A stretch of 64,000 bases of DNA from Flavimobilis sp052324925 (GTDB lineage Bacteria > Actinomycetota > Actinomycetes > Actinomycetales > Cellulomonadaceae), in NCBI GenBank assembly GCA_052324925.1, contig JBQPRE010000001.1; one strand, 5' to 3'. Positions 41,301 to 49,991 of this stretch are shown here, in pieces; positions within the stretch are counted from its first letter, which is position 1, and each line of letters starts with the position of its first letter. The notes beneath the pieces were generated by a model, which was given only the letters and a program-made list of their open reading frames with translations, did no database searches and was not told the origin of the DNA. The translations under genes and the position numbers were made by a program.

Positions 41301-42173
41301 GCCGCGGTAGCGCGCCTCGGTCATGAAGTGGGCGTCGGGCGTGCGCGTCACAGGGACGTTCGAGCCCCACATCATGAGGTACGACGCGTTCCACCAGTCC
41401 GCGGACTCGGGAACGTCCGTCTGGTCACCGAAGACCTGGGGTGAGGCGACCGGGAGGTCCGCGTACCAGTCGTAGAACGAGAGCATCGTGCCGCCGAGCA
41501 GGTGCACGAAGCGTGCGCCCGCACCGTGCGACACCATCGACATCGCCGGGATCGGGCTGAACCCCGCGATGCGGTCGGGGCCGAACTCCTTGGCCGTGTG
41601 GACGTGCGCGGCCGCGACGATCTCGGCCGCCTCCTGCCACGTCGCACGGACCAGGCCACCCTTGCCGCGCGCCGCCTTGTACGCACGCGCCGTCTCAGGG
41701 TCGCCCGTCACCTCCGCCCACGCGAGGACGGGATCGCCCGTGCGAGACTTCGCGGCCCGGTACGCGTGCAGCAGCGCACCACGCACGTACGGGTAGCGCA
41801 CGCGCGTGGGCGAGTACGTGTACCAGGAGAAGGCGGCGCCTCGCGGGCAGCCGCGCGGCTCGTACTCGGGTGAACCCGGTCCCACGGACGGGTAGTCCGT
41901 CTGCTGCGTCTCCCACGTGATGATGCCGTTCTTCACGTAGACCTTCCACGAGCACGAGCCCGTGCAGTTGACGCCGTGCGTCGAGCGAACGATCTTGTCG
42001 TGCGACCACCGATCACGGTAGAACGCGTCGCCCTCCCGGCCCCCTTCGAGGAAGACCGACCGCAGGTCCTCGGAGACCGTGCCCTTGTGCAGTCGCGAAC
42101 CGACGCGCACCAGCGCGTCAACGAGAGGGTTGTCGAGTCCCGCCGTGCGGGTGGGTGCGTCGGTCATGCTCAT
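38388..42173 (-). CDS. narG: Respiratory nitrate reductase alpha subunit (Mo-bisMGD)
   Basis: A 1261-residue catalytic subunit reducing nitrate to nitrite. The N-terminal HGVNCTGSCSWKVYVKNG near residue 66 binds the FS0 [4Fe-4S] cluster through one His and three Cys. DWYADLPVASPQ carries the Asp ligand of molybdenum and is followed by QTDVPESADWWNASYLMMWG. Later blocks include GAGTNHWFHSD, WRANILGSSGKGNEYFLKHL and the C-terminal HSKWSIHSEYQDN. No twin-arginine signal is present, so this is the cytoplasm-facing Nar type. The first ATG (42173) and another two codons later are both usable. Length matches the family. Confidence 0.97.
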   Translation of the reverse strand: MSMTDAPTRTAGLDNPLVDALVRVGSRLHKGTVSEDLRSVFLEGGREGDAFYRDRWSHDKIVRSTHGVNCTGSCSWKVYVKNGIITWETQQTDYPSVGPGSPEYEPRGCPRGAAFSWYTYSPTRVRYPYVRGALLHAYRAAKSRTGDPVLAWAEVTGDPETARAYKAARGKGGLVRATWQEAAEIVAAAHVHTAKEFGPDRIAGFSPIPAMSMVSHGAGARFVHLLGGTMLSFYDWYADLPVASPQVFGDQTDVPESADWWNASYLMMWGSNVPVTRTPDAHFMTEARYRGQKVVTVSPDYADNTKFADDWMAPHPGTDGALAMAMGHVILTEFHVARRTERFVDYMRRFTDAPNLVRLRRRGDAWVPGKFLTGADLPAPSSDRDAAFQTVVLDADGAVKIPGGSLGHRFDPAKAGTWNLELGDLDPRLSVMDLATWDGQAVELDLPRFDVAPGDPEKDGAVPGTTEQGRHTGGAGAVRRGVPVVAVGDELVTTVYDLMLAQYGVGREGIPGTWPTGYDDPTTPGTPAWQEEITSVPAELAARIGREFAQNAEDSGGRSMILMGAGTNHWFHSDTIYRTFLALTAMTGCQGVNGGGWAHYVGQEKVRPLTGYNQYANALDWQRPPRNMIGTAYWYLATDQWRYDGLPADALASPLAEGTFADRTTADCLVESAQRGWMPSYPTFSRNPLDLVDEARAAGKEPAQHVVDSLNDGSLRYACEDPDDPANFPRVLNVWRANILGSSGKGNEYFLKHLLGTDSAVLAEEAGPERRPTTMTWREEAPQGKLDLLVTSDFRMTSTTLFSDVVLPAATWYEKYDLSSTDMHPFVHSFNPAINPPWQTRTDFDIYATLSQEVSRLAVGHLEARSDLVAVPLMHDTPDELAYPRGEVPAQAELIPGATMPKLVVVERDYTKIGEKWAALGPLTDRLGMVTKQVAFDPTPEVAELGVRNGLVGGTGVAAGRPRLDKAQQVCEMILALSGTTNGRLAVQGFRDIERRTGTRLAQLAEDNEGQRITFAQTQAQPVAVLTSPEWSGSEHGGRRYTAFAINVEHSRPWHTLTGRQHFYLDHDWMSELGESLPVYRPPLDMHRLFGDVRVGSTDATGVKGSDGHAEVAVRYLTPHSKWSIHSEYQDNLFMLALSRGGPTIWMSPQDAGKIGVTDNDWIESYNRNGVVVARAIVSHRMPEGTVYMYHAKDRTVDVPRSETSGLRGGIHNSLTRVLLKPSHLVGGYAQLSFAFNYLGPTGNQRDEVTTIRRRSQEVQY

Positions 42174-42214
42174 CCCTCGTTCTCTCGGCCGGGCGATCCG
42201 GTCGGTCGTACTCC

Positions 42215-42242
42215 CATGGGCGCCGACAGTCCGGCGCCCATG
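42215..42242 (-). terminator. Stem-loop between narK and narG
   Basis: CATGGGCGCC (42215-42224) and GGCGCCCATG (42233-42242) make a perfect 10-bp stem with an 8-nt loop in the 70-bp space after narK. It may attenuate read-through or protect the narK 3' end. Confidence 0.65.
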
Positions 42243-42243
42243 A

Positions 42244-43557
42244 TCAGCTCGGGTGGGGTGCGCCGCGGCGCACGTAGTTGCTCCAGGTCAGCCACGTGCA
42301 GAAGGCGAAGTACACCGCCGCGCCGATGAAGAACGCACGCGGTGAGAAGAACGACAGGCCCATGCCCACGATGAAAGGCCCGAAGGCCGCGATCGCGGAC
42401 GTGAAGCCGATGACGCCGCCTGCGCGACGCTTGTCGAAGATCATGGGCATCTGCTTGAACGTCCCGGCGTTGCCGATCCCAGCGAACGTGAAGATCGCCA
42501 GCATGCCGCCGAGGAACCATGCGAACTGCGACACGTCGGTGGGGTCGAGGAAGAAGATCGTGAACACCGTCGAGATCGTCATGCCGATGCCCGCGACGAA
42601 CGTCCAGATCGCGCCGCCGAAACGGTCGCACAGCGGTCCCCACAGAGCCCGTGTCGCCGAGCCCAGGAGCGGACCGATGAACGCGAACTTCAGCGGATCG
42701 GGCGCGTCGGCGAAGCTGCCGAACTCGGCGATCGTGATGAGACCGAGCTGCGCGGCGAAGCCCGCGAACGCGCCGAACGTCATGAGGTAGACCGCGGTCA
42801 TCACCCAGGTCTGCTTGAGCCGGAAGATGTCGAGCTGGTCGCGGAAGCTCGCCCGGATCGGCACCCGCCGCAGGAAGATCGCGGCGAGGACGATGCCGAG
42901 GATCACCCAGGGCACGACGACGAACGGCACGTTGTGCAGCCACAGGTCTCCGCCGCCCGTCGTCTTCTGGGGCGTGAGAACGGCGGTCCCGAAGAGACCG
43001 AACCCGACGACCCACGGTGCGATGAGCTGGACGAGGCTCACGCCGAAGTTCCCGATGCCGGCCTGCAGGCCGAGAGCCGTGCCCGACATGCGTTTGGGGA
43101 AGAAGTAGCTCGTCGAGGGCATGAAGCCCGCGAACGCACCACCGCCGATCCCGGTCATGAACGAGAGCATGAGGAGCGTCGAGTACGTCGTCGACGAGTC
43201 CCGCACGGCGAACGTCCAGCCCAGGATCGGCAGAAGCAGGAGCGTCGTCGCCCCGCCCACGAGCGTGCGTGTGCCCACGACCGGGGGCAGGAACATGAAG
43301 ATGAGGCGCAGGCTGCCGCCTGCGAGCCCCGGGATCGCCGCGAGCCAGTACAGCTGGCTCGACGAGAGGTCGAAGCCGATGCTGTTGAGGCGCGGAGCGA
43401 TGGCCGAGACGAGGTACCACACCATGAACGCGAGGGTGAGGTTGTACGTCGTCACCCACAGGGTGCGCCACGCGAGGGACTTGTCCCACGTGCTCTCGTC
43501 TTCGGGGTTCCAGTTGGACAGGTCAGCTGCAAGCGCGGAGCCGCGTGTCGTCGCCAT
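42244..43557 (-). CDS. narK: Nitrate/nitrite transporter (MFS, NarK family)
   Basis: A 437-residue major facilitator with twelve hydrophobic segments. ATG 43557 has GGGAG five bases upstream. NarK signatures include GGGAFAGFMPSTSYFFPKRM near residue 145, where nitrate-porter motifs are Gly-rich, GLQAGIGNFGVSLVQLIAPW near 175, and GIGNAGTFKQMPMIFDKRRA near 355. Conserved arginines lie in SLRLIFMFLPP and ATRALWGPLCDRFGG. It should import nitrate and/or export nitrite for the Nar complex encoded right after it, as in the narKGHJI operon of corynebacteria. Confidence 0.95.
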   Translation of the reverse strand: MATTRGSALAADLSNWNPEDESTWDKSLAWRTLWVTTYNLTLAFMVWYLVSAIAPRLNSIGFDLSSSQLYWLAAIPGLAGGSLRLIFMFLPPVVGTRTLVGGATTLLLLPILGWTFAVRDSSTTYSTLLMLSFMTGIGGGAFAGFMPSTSYFFPKRMSGTALGLQAGIGNFGVSLVQLIAPWVVGFGLFGTAVLTPQKTTGGGDLWLHNVPFVVVPWVILGIVLAAIFLRRVPIRASFRDQLDIFRLKQTWVMTAVYLMTFGAFAGFAAQLGLITIAEFGSFADAPDPLKFAFIGPLLGSATRALWGPLCDRFGGAIWTFVAGIGMTISTVFTIFFLDPTDVSQFAWFLGGMLAIFTFAGIGNAGTFKQMPMIFDKRRAGGVIGFTSAIAAFGPFIVGMGLSFFSPRAFFIGAAVYFAFCTWLTWSNYVRRGAPHPS

Positions 43558-43599
43558 GTGCACTCCCGGGTGGGATCAGTCGTTCGGCTGGTCGTCGCC

Positions 43600-43616
43600 G
43601 TGCATCGATCCTGCAC
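43600..43616. promoter_or_regulatory. Inverted repeat upstream of narK
   Basis: GTGCA and TGCAC flank 7 bases, 43-59 bp before the narK start, inside the 95-bp gap after the regulator gene. TACGGT (43660-43665, minus strand) could serve as -10 for narK. The bound protein is not known. Confidence 0.35.
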
Positions 43617-43652
43617 CGCGCCACGCGCGCTGCGTCGTCATCGACGCCGTGC

Positions 43653-44432
43653 TTAATCCACCGTAGCCCCGCACGAGCGCTCTGTCTGCTCGTACGCGCC
43701 CGCGACCTGCGCGTCCGCTGGGCCAGCCGGCGAGCAGGTCGACGCCGCCCGAGGCTCTGCTGGCGCCGTTTCGGCGCCTCCCGGCGCGGCCGCCGGGCGC
43801 GGCTGGAGCGAGAGCGTGCAGTGGTCGGGGCCGACGAACGGCTGCAGCCGCACGACGTCGTGCTCGCCGCCAGCGGCGTCGAGCGTGCGCTGCGCGAGGC
43901 CTTCATGGAGCCGGCAGACGACCTCCGGGAGCGCACGAGCCAGTTCGACGAAGGGGCAGCGCCACAGGTGGAACGTCGCCTCGGACGCCTCGTAGACCGG
44001 GTCAAAACCGACGCGGTCGAGGTGCGCCTCGAGCGCCAGGACGTCCCGCCCGGGAGTCGCGCTCCCGGCAGCCTCGTCGGGCACTGCTGCGTCGTTCCAC
44101 GCGTGCGCCACGACCGCCGCGGCACGTCGCGCCTGCTCGATGCTGTCGTCCAGCCGACGACTCGCCTCCGGGTCGTCCGCCACATCCTGTGCGCTCGTCG
44201 CCCGGTAGACCATACGAGGCCGTCCCCGCACCGTGCGCACCTCGGGCTCCCGCCGCACGAGGTCGACCTCGCACAGAACGGCGAGATGCCCGCGGACAGT
44301 GTTCGAGTGCAGGCCAGTCGTCGCGACGAGGTCCTCAAGGTGCAACGGACCTGACGTCTGCAGCAGGTGCAGCAGCTCGACGCGGCTCCCCGCAGCCAAG
44401 GCCCTGCCGAGGGCGGTGGTGGCGCTCGACAC
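43653..44432 (-). CDS. Winged-helix regulator with SufR/ArnR-like cysteine motif, candidate nar regulator
   Basis: A 259-residue regulator directly upstream of narK. Start GTG 44432 is chosen because AGAGGAGG lies eight bases before it; earlier in-frame GTG/ATG codons would swallow the repeats at 44457-44488. The N-terminal winged helix is RVELLHLLQTSGPLHLEDLV then ATTGLHSNTVRGHLAVLCEV. The C-terminal part has Cys159, Cys173 and Cys205 (RCPFVELARALPEVVCRLHE, GPDHCTL), a layout resembling the iron-sulfur ligands of SufR and of ArnR, the NO-sensitive repressor of corynebacterial narKGHJI. Iron-sulfur sensing is inferred; no measured property is claimed. A Pro/Ala-rich tail ends the protein. Confidence 0.8.
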   Translation of the reverse strand: MSSATTALGRALAAGSRVELLHLLQTSGPLHLEDLVATTGLHSNTVRGHLAVLCEVDLVRREPEVRTVRGRPRMVYRATSAQDVADDPEASRRLDDSIEQARRAAAVVAHAWNDAAVPDEAAGSATPGRDVLALEAHLDRVGFDPVYEASEATFHLWRCPFVELARALPEVVCRLHEGLAQRTLDAAGGEHDVVRLQPFVGPDHCTLSLQPRPAAAPGGAETAPAEPRAASTCSPAGPADAQVAGAYEQTERSCGATVD

Positions 44433-44456
44433 GACGTGATCCTCCTCTGCCACGCG

Positions 44457-44488
44457 TCCCAGATCAGACTCCATCATGATCCCAGATC
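44457..44488. promoter_or_regulatory. Paired 9-bp direct repeats between the nar regulator and corA
   Basis: TCCCAGATC occurs at 44457-44465 and 44480-44488, starts 23 bp apart, about two helical turns. Between them GATCA and TGATC form an inverted repeat (44463-44482). The site lies upstream of the regulator start chosen here and upstream of corA, so it is a candidate operator for the divergent pair. Confidence 0.45.
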
Positions 44489-44532
44489 CGCTCACTGACT
44501 ACGCTCGAGGCACGCCCCTGCAAGGAGTTCGC

Positions 44533-45621
44533 ATGTCAACGTCACACCCCCGTCGGGACCGCCCACGACGCCTGCTCGACCTCGTCGGGCGGCGTGAGCG
44601 CGCGGACGAGCCGAACCAGCCCTCGACGTTGCGGACGACACACCTGCGCGACGGCGAGGTCGTCGACTCGCGCACCGTTGGTCTCGACGCCTCCGACACG
44701 GCAGCCGACACCGCTCTCAGCTACGCGAAGGCGCACCCGGACGGGCTCGTCGTCCTCGGCTACGACATGCCGACGGTCGAGCAGATCGCGCACCTCGGGA
44801 GCGTATGGACGTTGCACCCGCTGCTCGTCGAAGACCTCCTTAAGGCGGGCCAGCGACCCAAGCTCGAGCGGTACGGCGACGTGCTCTTCGTCGTTGCCCG
44901 GCTCGCCACCTACGACGACCCGACAGAAGACGTGCAGGTCACCGAGTTCCACCTGCTCGTGCGCAGGAACGTCGTCGCCATCATGTGCCAGGCCCGCGGC
45001 GGGCAGGCCGTCGGTGACGTCCATCGGATCGCGCGCGACCCCGAGGTCCTGCGGCTCGGCCCGGAAGCGATCGTGCACTCGTTCCTCGACGTCGCGGTCG
45101 ACGGCTACGCGCACGTCATCGCCGATCTCGAGATCGACCGCGAGGAGATCGAACGGCAGGTCTTTGACGGCGACGAGAAGGCCGCGGAGCGCATCTACCG
45201 GCTCTCGCGCGAGATCATCGACCTGCAGCATGCGGCGGTTCCGCTCGTCGCAGTCGTCGAAGCCCTGCGCGCGGGCTTCGACCAGTACGAGATCGACCCC
45301 GGACTGCGCGCCTACCTGCAAGACGTCGCCGACCACCTCACGCGCGTCACGGTGTCCGTCGCCGAGCTGCGCGACGCGCTGGCGCAGATCCTCAACGTCA
45401 ATGCGACCCTCGTCAACCAGCGCCAGAACGAGAACATGAAGAAGATCTCGGGCTGGGCGGCAATCCTCTTCGCGCCCACGCTCGTCGGTGCGATCTACGG
45501 CATGAACTTTGACGACATGCCCGAGCTCCACTGGCGGTTCGGCTACCCGATGTCGATCCTGCTCATGCTCGGGGTCGGCGCTGGGCTGTGGCTGCTCTTC
45601 CGACGCAACCGCTGGATGTAG
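44533..45621 (+). CDS. corA: CorA-family magnesium/divalent cation channel
   Basis: A 362-residue CorA-type channel. ATG 44533 follows AAGGAG with five bases between. A long acidic cytoplasmic domain (residues 1-290) includes GYDMPTVEQIAHLG, HPLLVEDLLKAGQRPKLERY and the long stalk helix near LTRVTVSVAELRDALAQILN. Two membrane helices at the C terminus flank the YGMNF signature (Gly-Met-Asn 323-325), and the protein ends RRNRWM. Members import magnesium, or in some cases cobalt, zinc or nickel. TACGCT (44507-44512) could be its -10 box. The substrate ion is not decided by sequence. Confidence 0.92.
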   Translation: MSTSHPRRDRPRRLLDLVGRRERADEPNQPSTLRTTHLRDGEVVDSRTVGLDASDTAADTALSYAKAHPDGLVVLGYDMPTVEQIAHLGSVWTLHPLLVEDLLKAGQRPKLERYGDVLFVVARLATYDDPTEDVQVTEFHLLVRRNVVAIMCQARGGQAVGDVHRIARDPEVLRLGPEAIVHSFLDVAVDGYAHVIADLEIDREEIERQVFDGDEKAAERIYRLSREIIDLQHAAVPLVAVVEALRAGFDQYEIDPGLRAYLQDVADHLTRVTVSVAELRDALAQILNVNATLVNQRQNENMKKISGWAAILFAPTLVGAIYGMNFDDMPELHWRFGYPMSILLMLGVGAGLWLLFRRNRWM

Positions 45622-45637
45622 CGCGCGGACCGCCCGA

Positions 45638-45672
45638 CTGTCGTCAGTGCGCCCGGCTGTCGTCAGTGCGCC
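45638..45672. repeat. 16-bp direct duplication at the 3' end of the EamA gene
   Basis: CTGTCGTCAGTGCGCC occurs at 45638-45653 and 45657-45672. The second copy includes the EamA stop codon, so the first is a duplicate of that gene's end placed in the gap before corA's stop. Confidence 0.85.
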
Positions 45673-46703
45673 GCGGATCGCAGGCCGTGCGCGGAGGTCA
45701 CGGCGTTGCTCGCGACGATGAGACCGATCCCGACCCACTCGTTGACGGCGAGCGCCTCGCTAAGCACGAGCCAGCCCATGAGGGCCGCCCAGACCGGGCT
45801 GAGACTCGCGAACGTCCCGAAGGCGGGTGCGCTCACGCGCCGCAGCGCAAGCACGTCGACAACGTATGGAACGAGCGACGCGAGGACCGCGCAGCCGGCC
45901 GCGAGGGCGAACGCGTGCCAAGTGAGCGCGTGGTGCGCGAACCACCATGCGGCGATCGGCAGCCAGAGCAGCGCGGTGACGCCGCTCGCGAGCGCTGGCC
46001 CCTCCAGACCCGCAAACCGCTGTCCGATGGCACGGTTGAGGAGGATGTAGGCCCCCCACGCCGCTGCGGCGGTGAGTGCAAGGGCGAGGCCGACGACGTC
46101 CGTCGTCGGGCCAGGCATGGTCAGCACGACGACGCCGACGCCGGCGAGCACCGCGCACGCGAGATCGAGGCGCTTGCGGGAGCCGAAGATCGCGACCGCG
46201 AGCGGGCCGAGAAACTCGATCGTCACCGCGAGCCCAAGACCAAGGCGCTCGACCGCGAGGTAGAGCGTGAGGTTCATGACGCTGAAGACCAGGACGAGCC
46301 CGAGGACCGTGAGCCACTGCGCACGGTTGCGGCCGCGTACACGGGGTCGGACAGCGGGGACGAGGATCGCCGCCGTGACGAGCTGGCGCAACGCGACGAC
46401 CCCGACGGGGCCGATGAGCGGGAACGCCTTGGCTCCGAGCGCGGCGCCCGTCTGGCCCGTCGCGGTCCCGACGAGCATGAGCCCGATGCCGATCGCGCGA
46501 TCACGCGAGCTCGGCACGGACGCGGGAAGGACCTCGATCGTGCTCGGCCCGGCCTGGGGCGCGGGGCGTGCGGGCGCCAGGGAGGCACCGGGGGCCGTGG
46601 GCACGGCGGGTGCGCCGGCGCCTGTGGGCACGGCGGGTGCGCCGGCGCCTGTGGGCACGGCGGGGCGGGCGGGTGCGGCGGGTCGCGCCGCGAGGAGGCT
46701 CAT
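45663..46703 (-). CDS. EamA/DMT-superfamily exporter (RhtA-like)
   Basis: A 346-residue membrane protein with ten hydrophobic segments in two EamA halves: GIGLMLVGTATGQTGAALGA then FPLIGPVGVVALRQLV, and AIGQRFAGLEGPALASGVTA later. The duplication and EFLGPLAVAIFGSRKRLD match RhtA, which exports threonine and homoserine. Start ATG 46703 is seven bases after TAGCGT (46711-46716, minus strand), suggesting a leaderless transcript; a GTG at 46736 is an alternative. Residues 10-40 contain a 9-residue repeat (VPTGAGAPA) from a 27-bp tandem DNA repeat. It is divergent from a LysR gene, the likely regulator; export of an amino acid or metabolite is inferred. Confidence 0.87.
   Translation of the reverse strand: MSLLAARPAAPARPAVPTGAGAPAVPTGAGAPAVPTAPGASLAPARPAPQAGPSTIEVLPASVPSSRDRAIGIGLMLVGTATGQTGAALGAKAFPLIGPVGVVALRQLVTAAILVPAVRPRVRGRNRAQWLTVLGLVLVFSVMNLTLYLAVERLGLGLAVTIEFLGPLAVAIFGSRKRLDLACAVLAGVGVVVLTMPGPTTDVVGLALALTAAAAWGAYILLNRAIGQRFAGLEGPALASGVTALLWLPIAAWWFAHHALTWHAFALAAGCAVLASLVPYVVDVLALRRVSAPAFGTFASLSPVWAALMGWLVLSEALAVNEWVGIGLIVASNAVTSAHGLRSAAH
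46597..46665. repeat. 27-bp tandem repeat near the 5' end of the EamA gene
   Basis: A 27-bp unit starting GTGGGCACGGCGGGTGCG is present at 46597 and 46624 with a partial copy at 46651. It encodes the repeated cytoplasmic peptide VPTGAGAPA. Confidence 0.85.
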
Positions 46704-46710
46704 GGGGGTG

Positions 46711-46766
46711 ACGCTAAGCGCCCCCGCGAACTTCACCTAGTGCAGTTTGCATGGCTGCCATAGCCT
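46711..46766. promoter_or_regulatory. Divergent leaderless promoters for EamA and LysR genes
   Basis: TAGCGT (46711-46716 on the minus strand) precedes the EamA ATG by seven bases. TAGCCT (46761-46766) precedes the LysR ATG at 46773 by six. Between them ATGGC-T-GCCAT (46751-46761) is a palindrome overlapping the rightward -10 box and could bind the LysR protein. Confidence 0.5.
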
Positions 46767-46772
46767 GAGGGT

Positions 46773-47633
46773 ATGAATTGGACGCTGCGCGAGCTCGAGG
46801 TCTTCGTCGTCGCGGTTGACGCGGGCTCTCTCACCGACGCGGCCCTGCAGCTGCACGTGTCGCAGGCGACGGTCTCGCGTTCGATCGCGGCTCTCGAACG
46901 CGCACTCGGCGAGAGGATCCTGCGGCGGGTCCCGCGCGGCTGTGAGCCCACCGCGCTCGGTGTGCAGCTGCTGCCCCACGCGCGCCGCGTGCTTGCTGAG
47001 GCGGGTCGCTTCAGCGAGTTCGTCCGCTCCCGGCACGGCCTCATCCGGCTGGGCTACGCGTGGTCGGCGCTCGGTCGCCACACTGCGCCGCTGCAGCGAC
47101 GCTGGGCCAAGGAGCACGACGACATCGGGCTCGAGCTCGTCCGGTTCAACTCCTCGACGTCGGGTCTTGCCGAGGGGGTGTGCGACGTCGCGATCGTGCG
47201 TCGTCCCGTCGACGACAGGCGCTACGGGTCGTTCGTCGTCGGTCTTGAGCGCAGGCTCGTCGCGTTCGCGTCCGACGACGTGCTGTGGTCACGCCGACGG
47301 CGGGTGACGATGGCCGAGATCGCGGGCCGGACCGTCGTCATCGATCCCCGCACGGGCACGACGGGCTCGGACCTGTGGCAGGGCGCAGCGACGCTGCCGA
47401 CGTTCGTCGAGTCGACGGACGTCGAGTCGTGGCTCGACACGATCGCGGCCGGGCGCGGTGTGGGGACGACGGCGCAGGCGACGGCCGACCATCATCCCCG
47501 GCCGGGGGTCATCTACCGGCCGATCAAGGACGGTCCACGCATCGCGGTCCGCCTCGTCTGGTTGCGCGATGCCCGCCCACCGGGCCTCGACGAGCTCGTC
47601 CACACGGTGACGGAGCTCTACGCAGCGGCCTAG
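46773..47633 (+). CDS. LysR-family transcriptional regulator
   Basis: A 286-residue LysR protein. The N-terminal winged helix ELEVFVVAVDAGSLTDAALQ then LHVSQATVSRSIAALERALG is canonical. The effector domain begins LIRLGYAWSALGRHTAPLQR and contains GVCDVAIVRRPVD near residue 135 and DTIAAGRGVGTTAQATADHH near 230. The start is apparently leaderless. It is divergent from the EamA exporter gene, the classic arrangement for LysR control of an exporter such as LysG/LysE. The effector is not predictable. Confidence 0.92.
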   Translation: MNWTLRELEVFVVAVDAGSLTDAALQLHVSQATVSRSIAALERALGERILRRVPRGCEPTALGVQLLPHARRVLAEAGRFSEFVRSRHGLIRLGYAWSALGRHTAPLQRRWAKEHDDIGLELVRFNSSTSGLAEGVCDVAIVRRPVDDRRYGSFVVGLERRLVAFASDDVLWSRRRRVTMAEIAGRTVVIDPRTGTTGSDLWQGAATLPTFVESTDVESWLDTIAAGRGVGTTAQATADHHPRPGVIYRPIKDGPRIAVRLVWLRDARPPGLDELVHTVTELYAAA

Positions 47634-47667
47634 GAGCCTCCCCCCACCAGCCCCGCCCGCCCCGCCC

Positions 47668-48007
47668 GATAGCCGATCGACACACCTCACATGGACCGAT
47701 CGACTATCGACGCCCTGGGTCCGGGCCCGGGGCACCGGGGCACCAGGCCACCCGGGGATAGCCGATCGACACACCTCACATGGACCAATCGACAATCGAC
47801 GCCCTGAGTCCGGGCCTAGGGCACCGGGGATAGTCGATCGGCACACCTCACGTGGACCAATCGACTATCGACGCCCTGGGACCGGGCCCGGGGCACCGGG
47901 GCACCGGGGCACCGGGGCACCCGGGGATAGCCGATCGGCACACCTCACATGGACCAATCGACTATCGACGCCCTGGGACCGGGCCTAGGGCACCCGGGGA
48001 TAGCCGA
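47668..48007. repeat. Array of four 60-nt palindromic repeats plus a partial fifth
   Basis: Copies start with GATAG at 47668, 47757, 47829 and 47926. Each holds an imperfect hairpin (GATAGCCGATCG with CGATCGACTATC in copy 1) followed by GACGCCCTGGG and GGGCC. A fifth, truncated start lies at 47999-48007. Spacers of 12-37 nt are built largely from the 8-mer GGGGCACC. The right edge runs into the Nudix gene: its last codons and TAG stop are made from repeat sequence. Unlike CRISPR, the spacers are low-complexity and no cas gene is near. The first 41 nt correspond to the element at 23398-23438. Confidence 0.88.
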
Positions 48008-48472
48008 AGGCGGTGACGAGCGGCAACGATCCGTCGCGCAGACCGTCGAGGATGAATCGCTCGTAGTGCGGCACCGGCTCGGGCAGCGCGTCGAGGGCAG
48101 ACCACTCGAGACCGTCACACTTGTGCGGCTCCATGATCTGCGGTTCGCCCGTCCATGTGTCGACGGCCCAGAACCACTCGATGCGCTGCTCGATCGGAGC
48201 GTCGGATCCGTCGGTCCGCTGAAGAACCGTGAGCAGCGTGAGGTCGGCCACGTCGACCTCGACGCCAAGCTCTTCGGCAACTTCACGCACGGCGGCCTGG
48301 GCGGCGGTCTCTCCTGGCTCGACATGCCCGGCCGCACCTGCGACCCAGTGCCCGTCCATGTACCCCGTGCCTGCGCGGTGCTGCAGGAGCACCTCGTCGC
48401 CGCGGCGCAAGAAGACGTATGACGCGGGGATGAGCGCGTAGTGAGGTCGAGGCGTAGCAGTCGTCATGGTCG

Positions 48473-48476
<4 letters not shown>
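47985..48476 (-). CDS. Nudix hydrolase
   Basis: A 163-residue Nudix protein that would hydrolyse a nucleoside diphosphate linked to another moiety. The Nudix box is intact at about residues 50-72: GHVEPGETAAQAAVREVAEE then LGVEV. YVFLRRGDEVLLQHRAGTGY precedes it. The GTG at 48476 overlaps the dnaB stop by four bases, so it is co-translated with dnaB; an in-frame ATG lies nine bases later. The last residues (GYPRVP) and stop are encoded by the edge of the repeat array, so the original C terminus may have been replaced. Substrate unknown. Confidence 0.88.
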
Positions 48477-49837
<1,361 letters not shown>

Positions 49838-49991
49838 GTGCCCTGCCTCTCGTGCGACCCTGTGGTCGCTCACCGCATCCTGCCTCGAGCGTCGGACATC
49901 GACGCGCGCGGAGCCGGCCGGGCTGCGGGGTCCGGGCCACCCGCACCATACGGCTCCGGGGACCCGACAACCAGCGGCGTCGTGCACCGAG

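Noticed and set aside
38796..41444. Very long open frame antisense to narG
   Set aside because: It is the usual GC-driven shadow of a high-GC gene: Arg/Glu/Val-rich, without any domain. The same applies to the antisense frames over the GH3 (593-2659) and GH2 (8362-10428) genes.
44432..44495. Longer form of the nar regulator starting at GTG 44495 or the following ATG codons
   Set aside because: These starts lack a ribosome site and would place paired direct repeats inside the coding region, whereas GTG 44432 has AGAGGAGG.
47668..48007. CRISPR-like array of regularly spaced repeats
   Set aside because: Repeats are about 60 nt and imperfect, spacers vary from 12 to 37 nt and consist of GGGGCACC units, and no cas gene is near.
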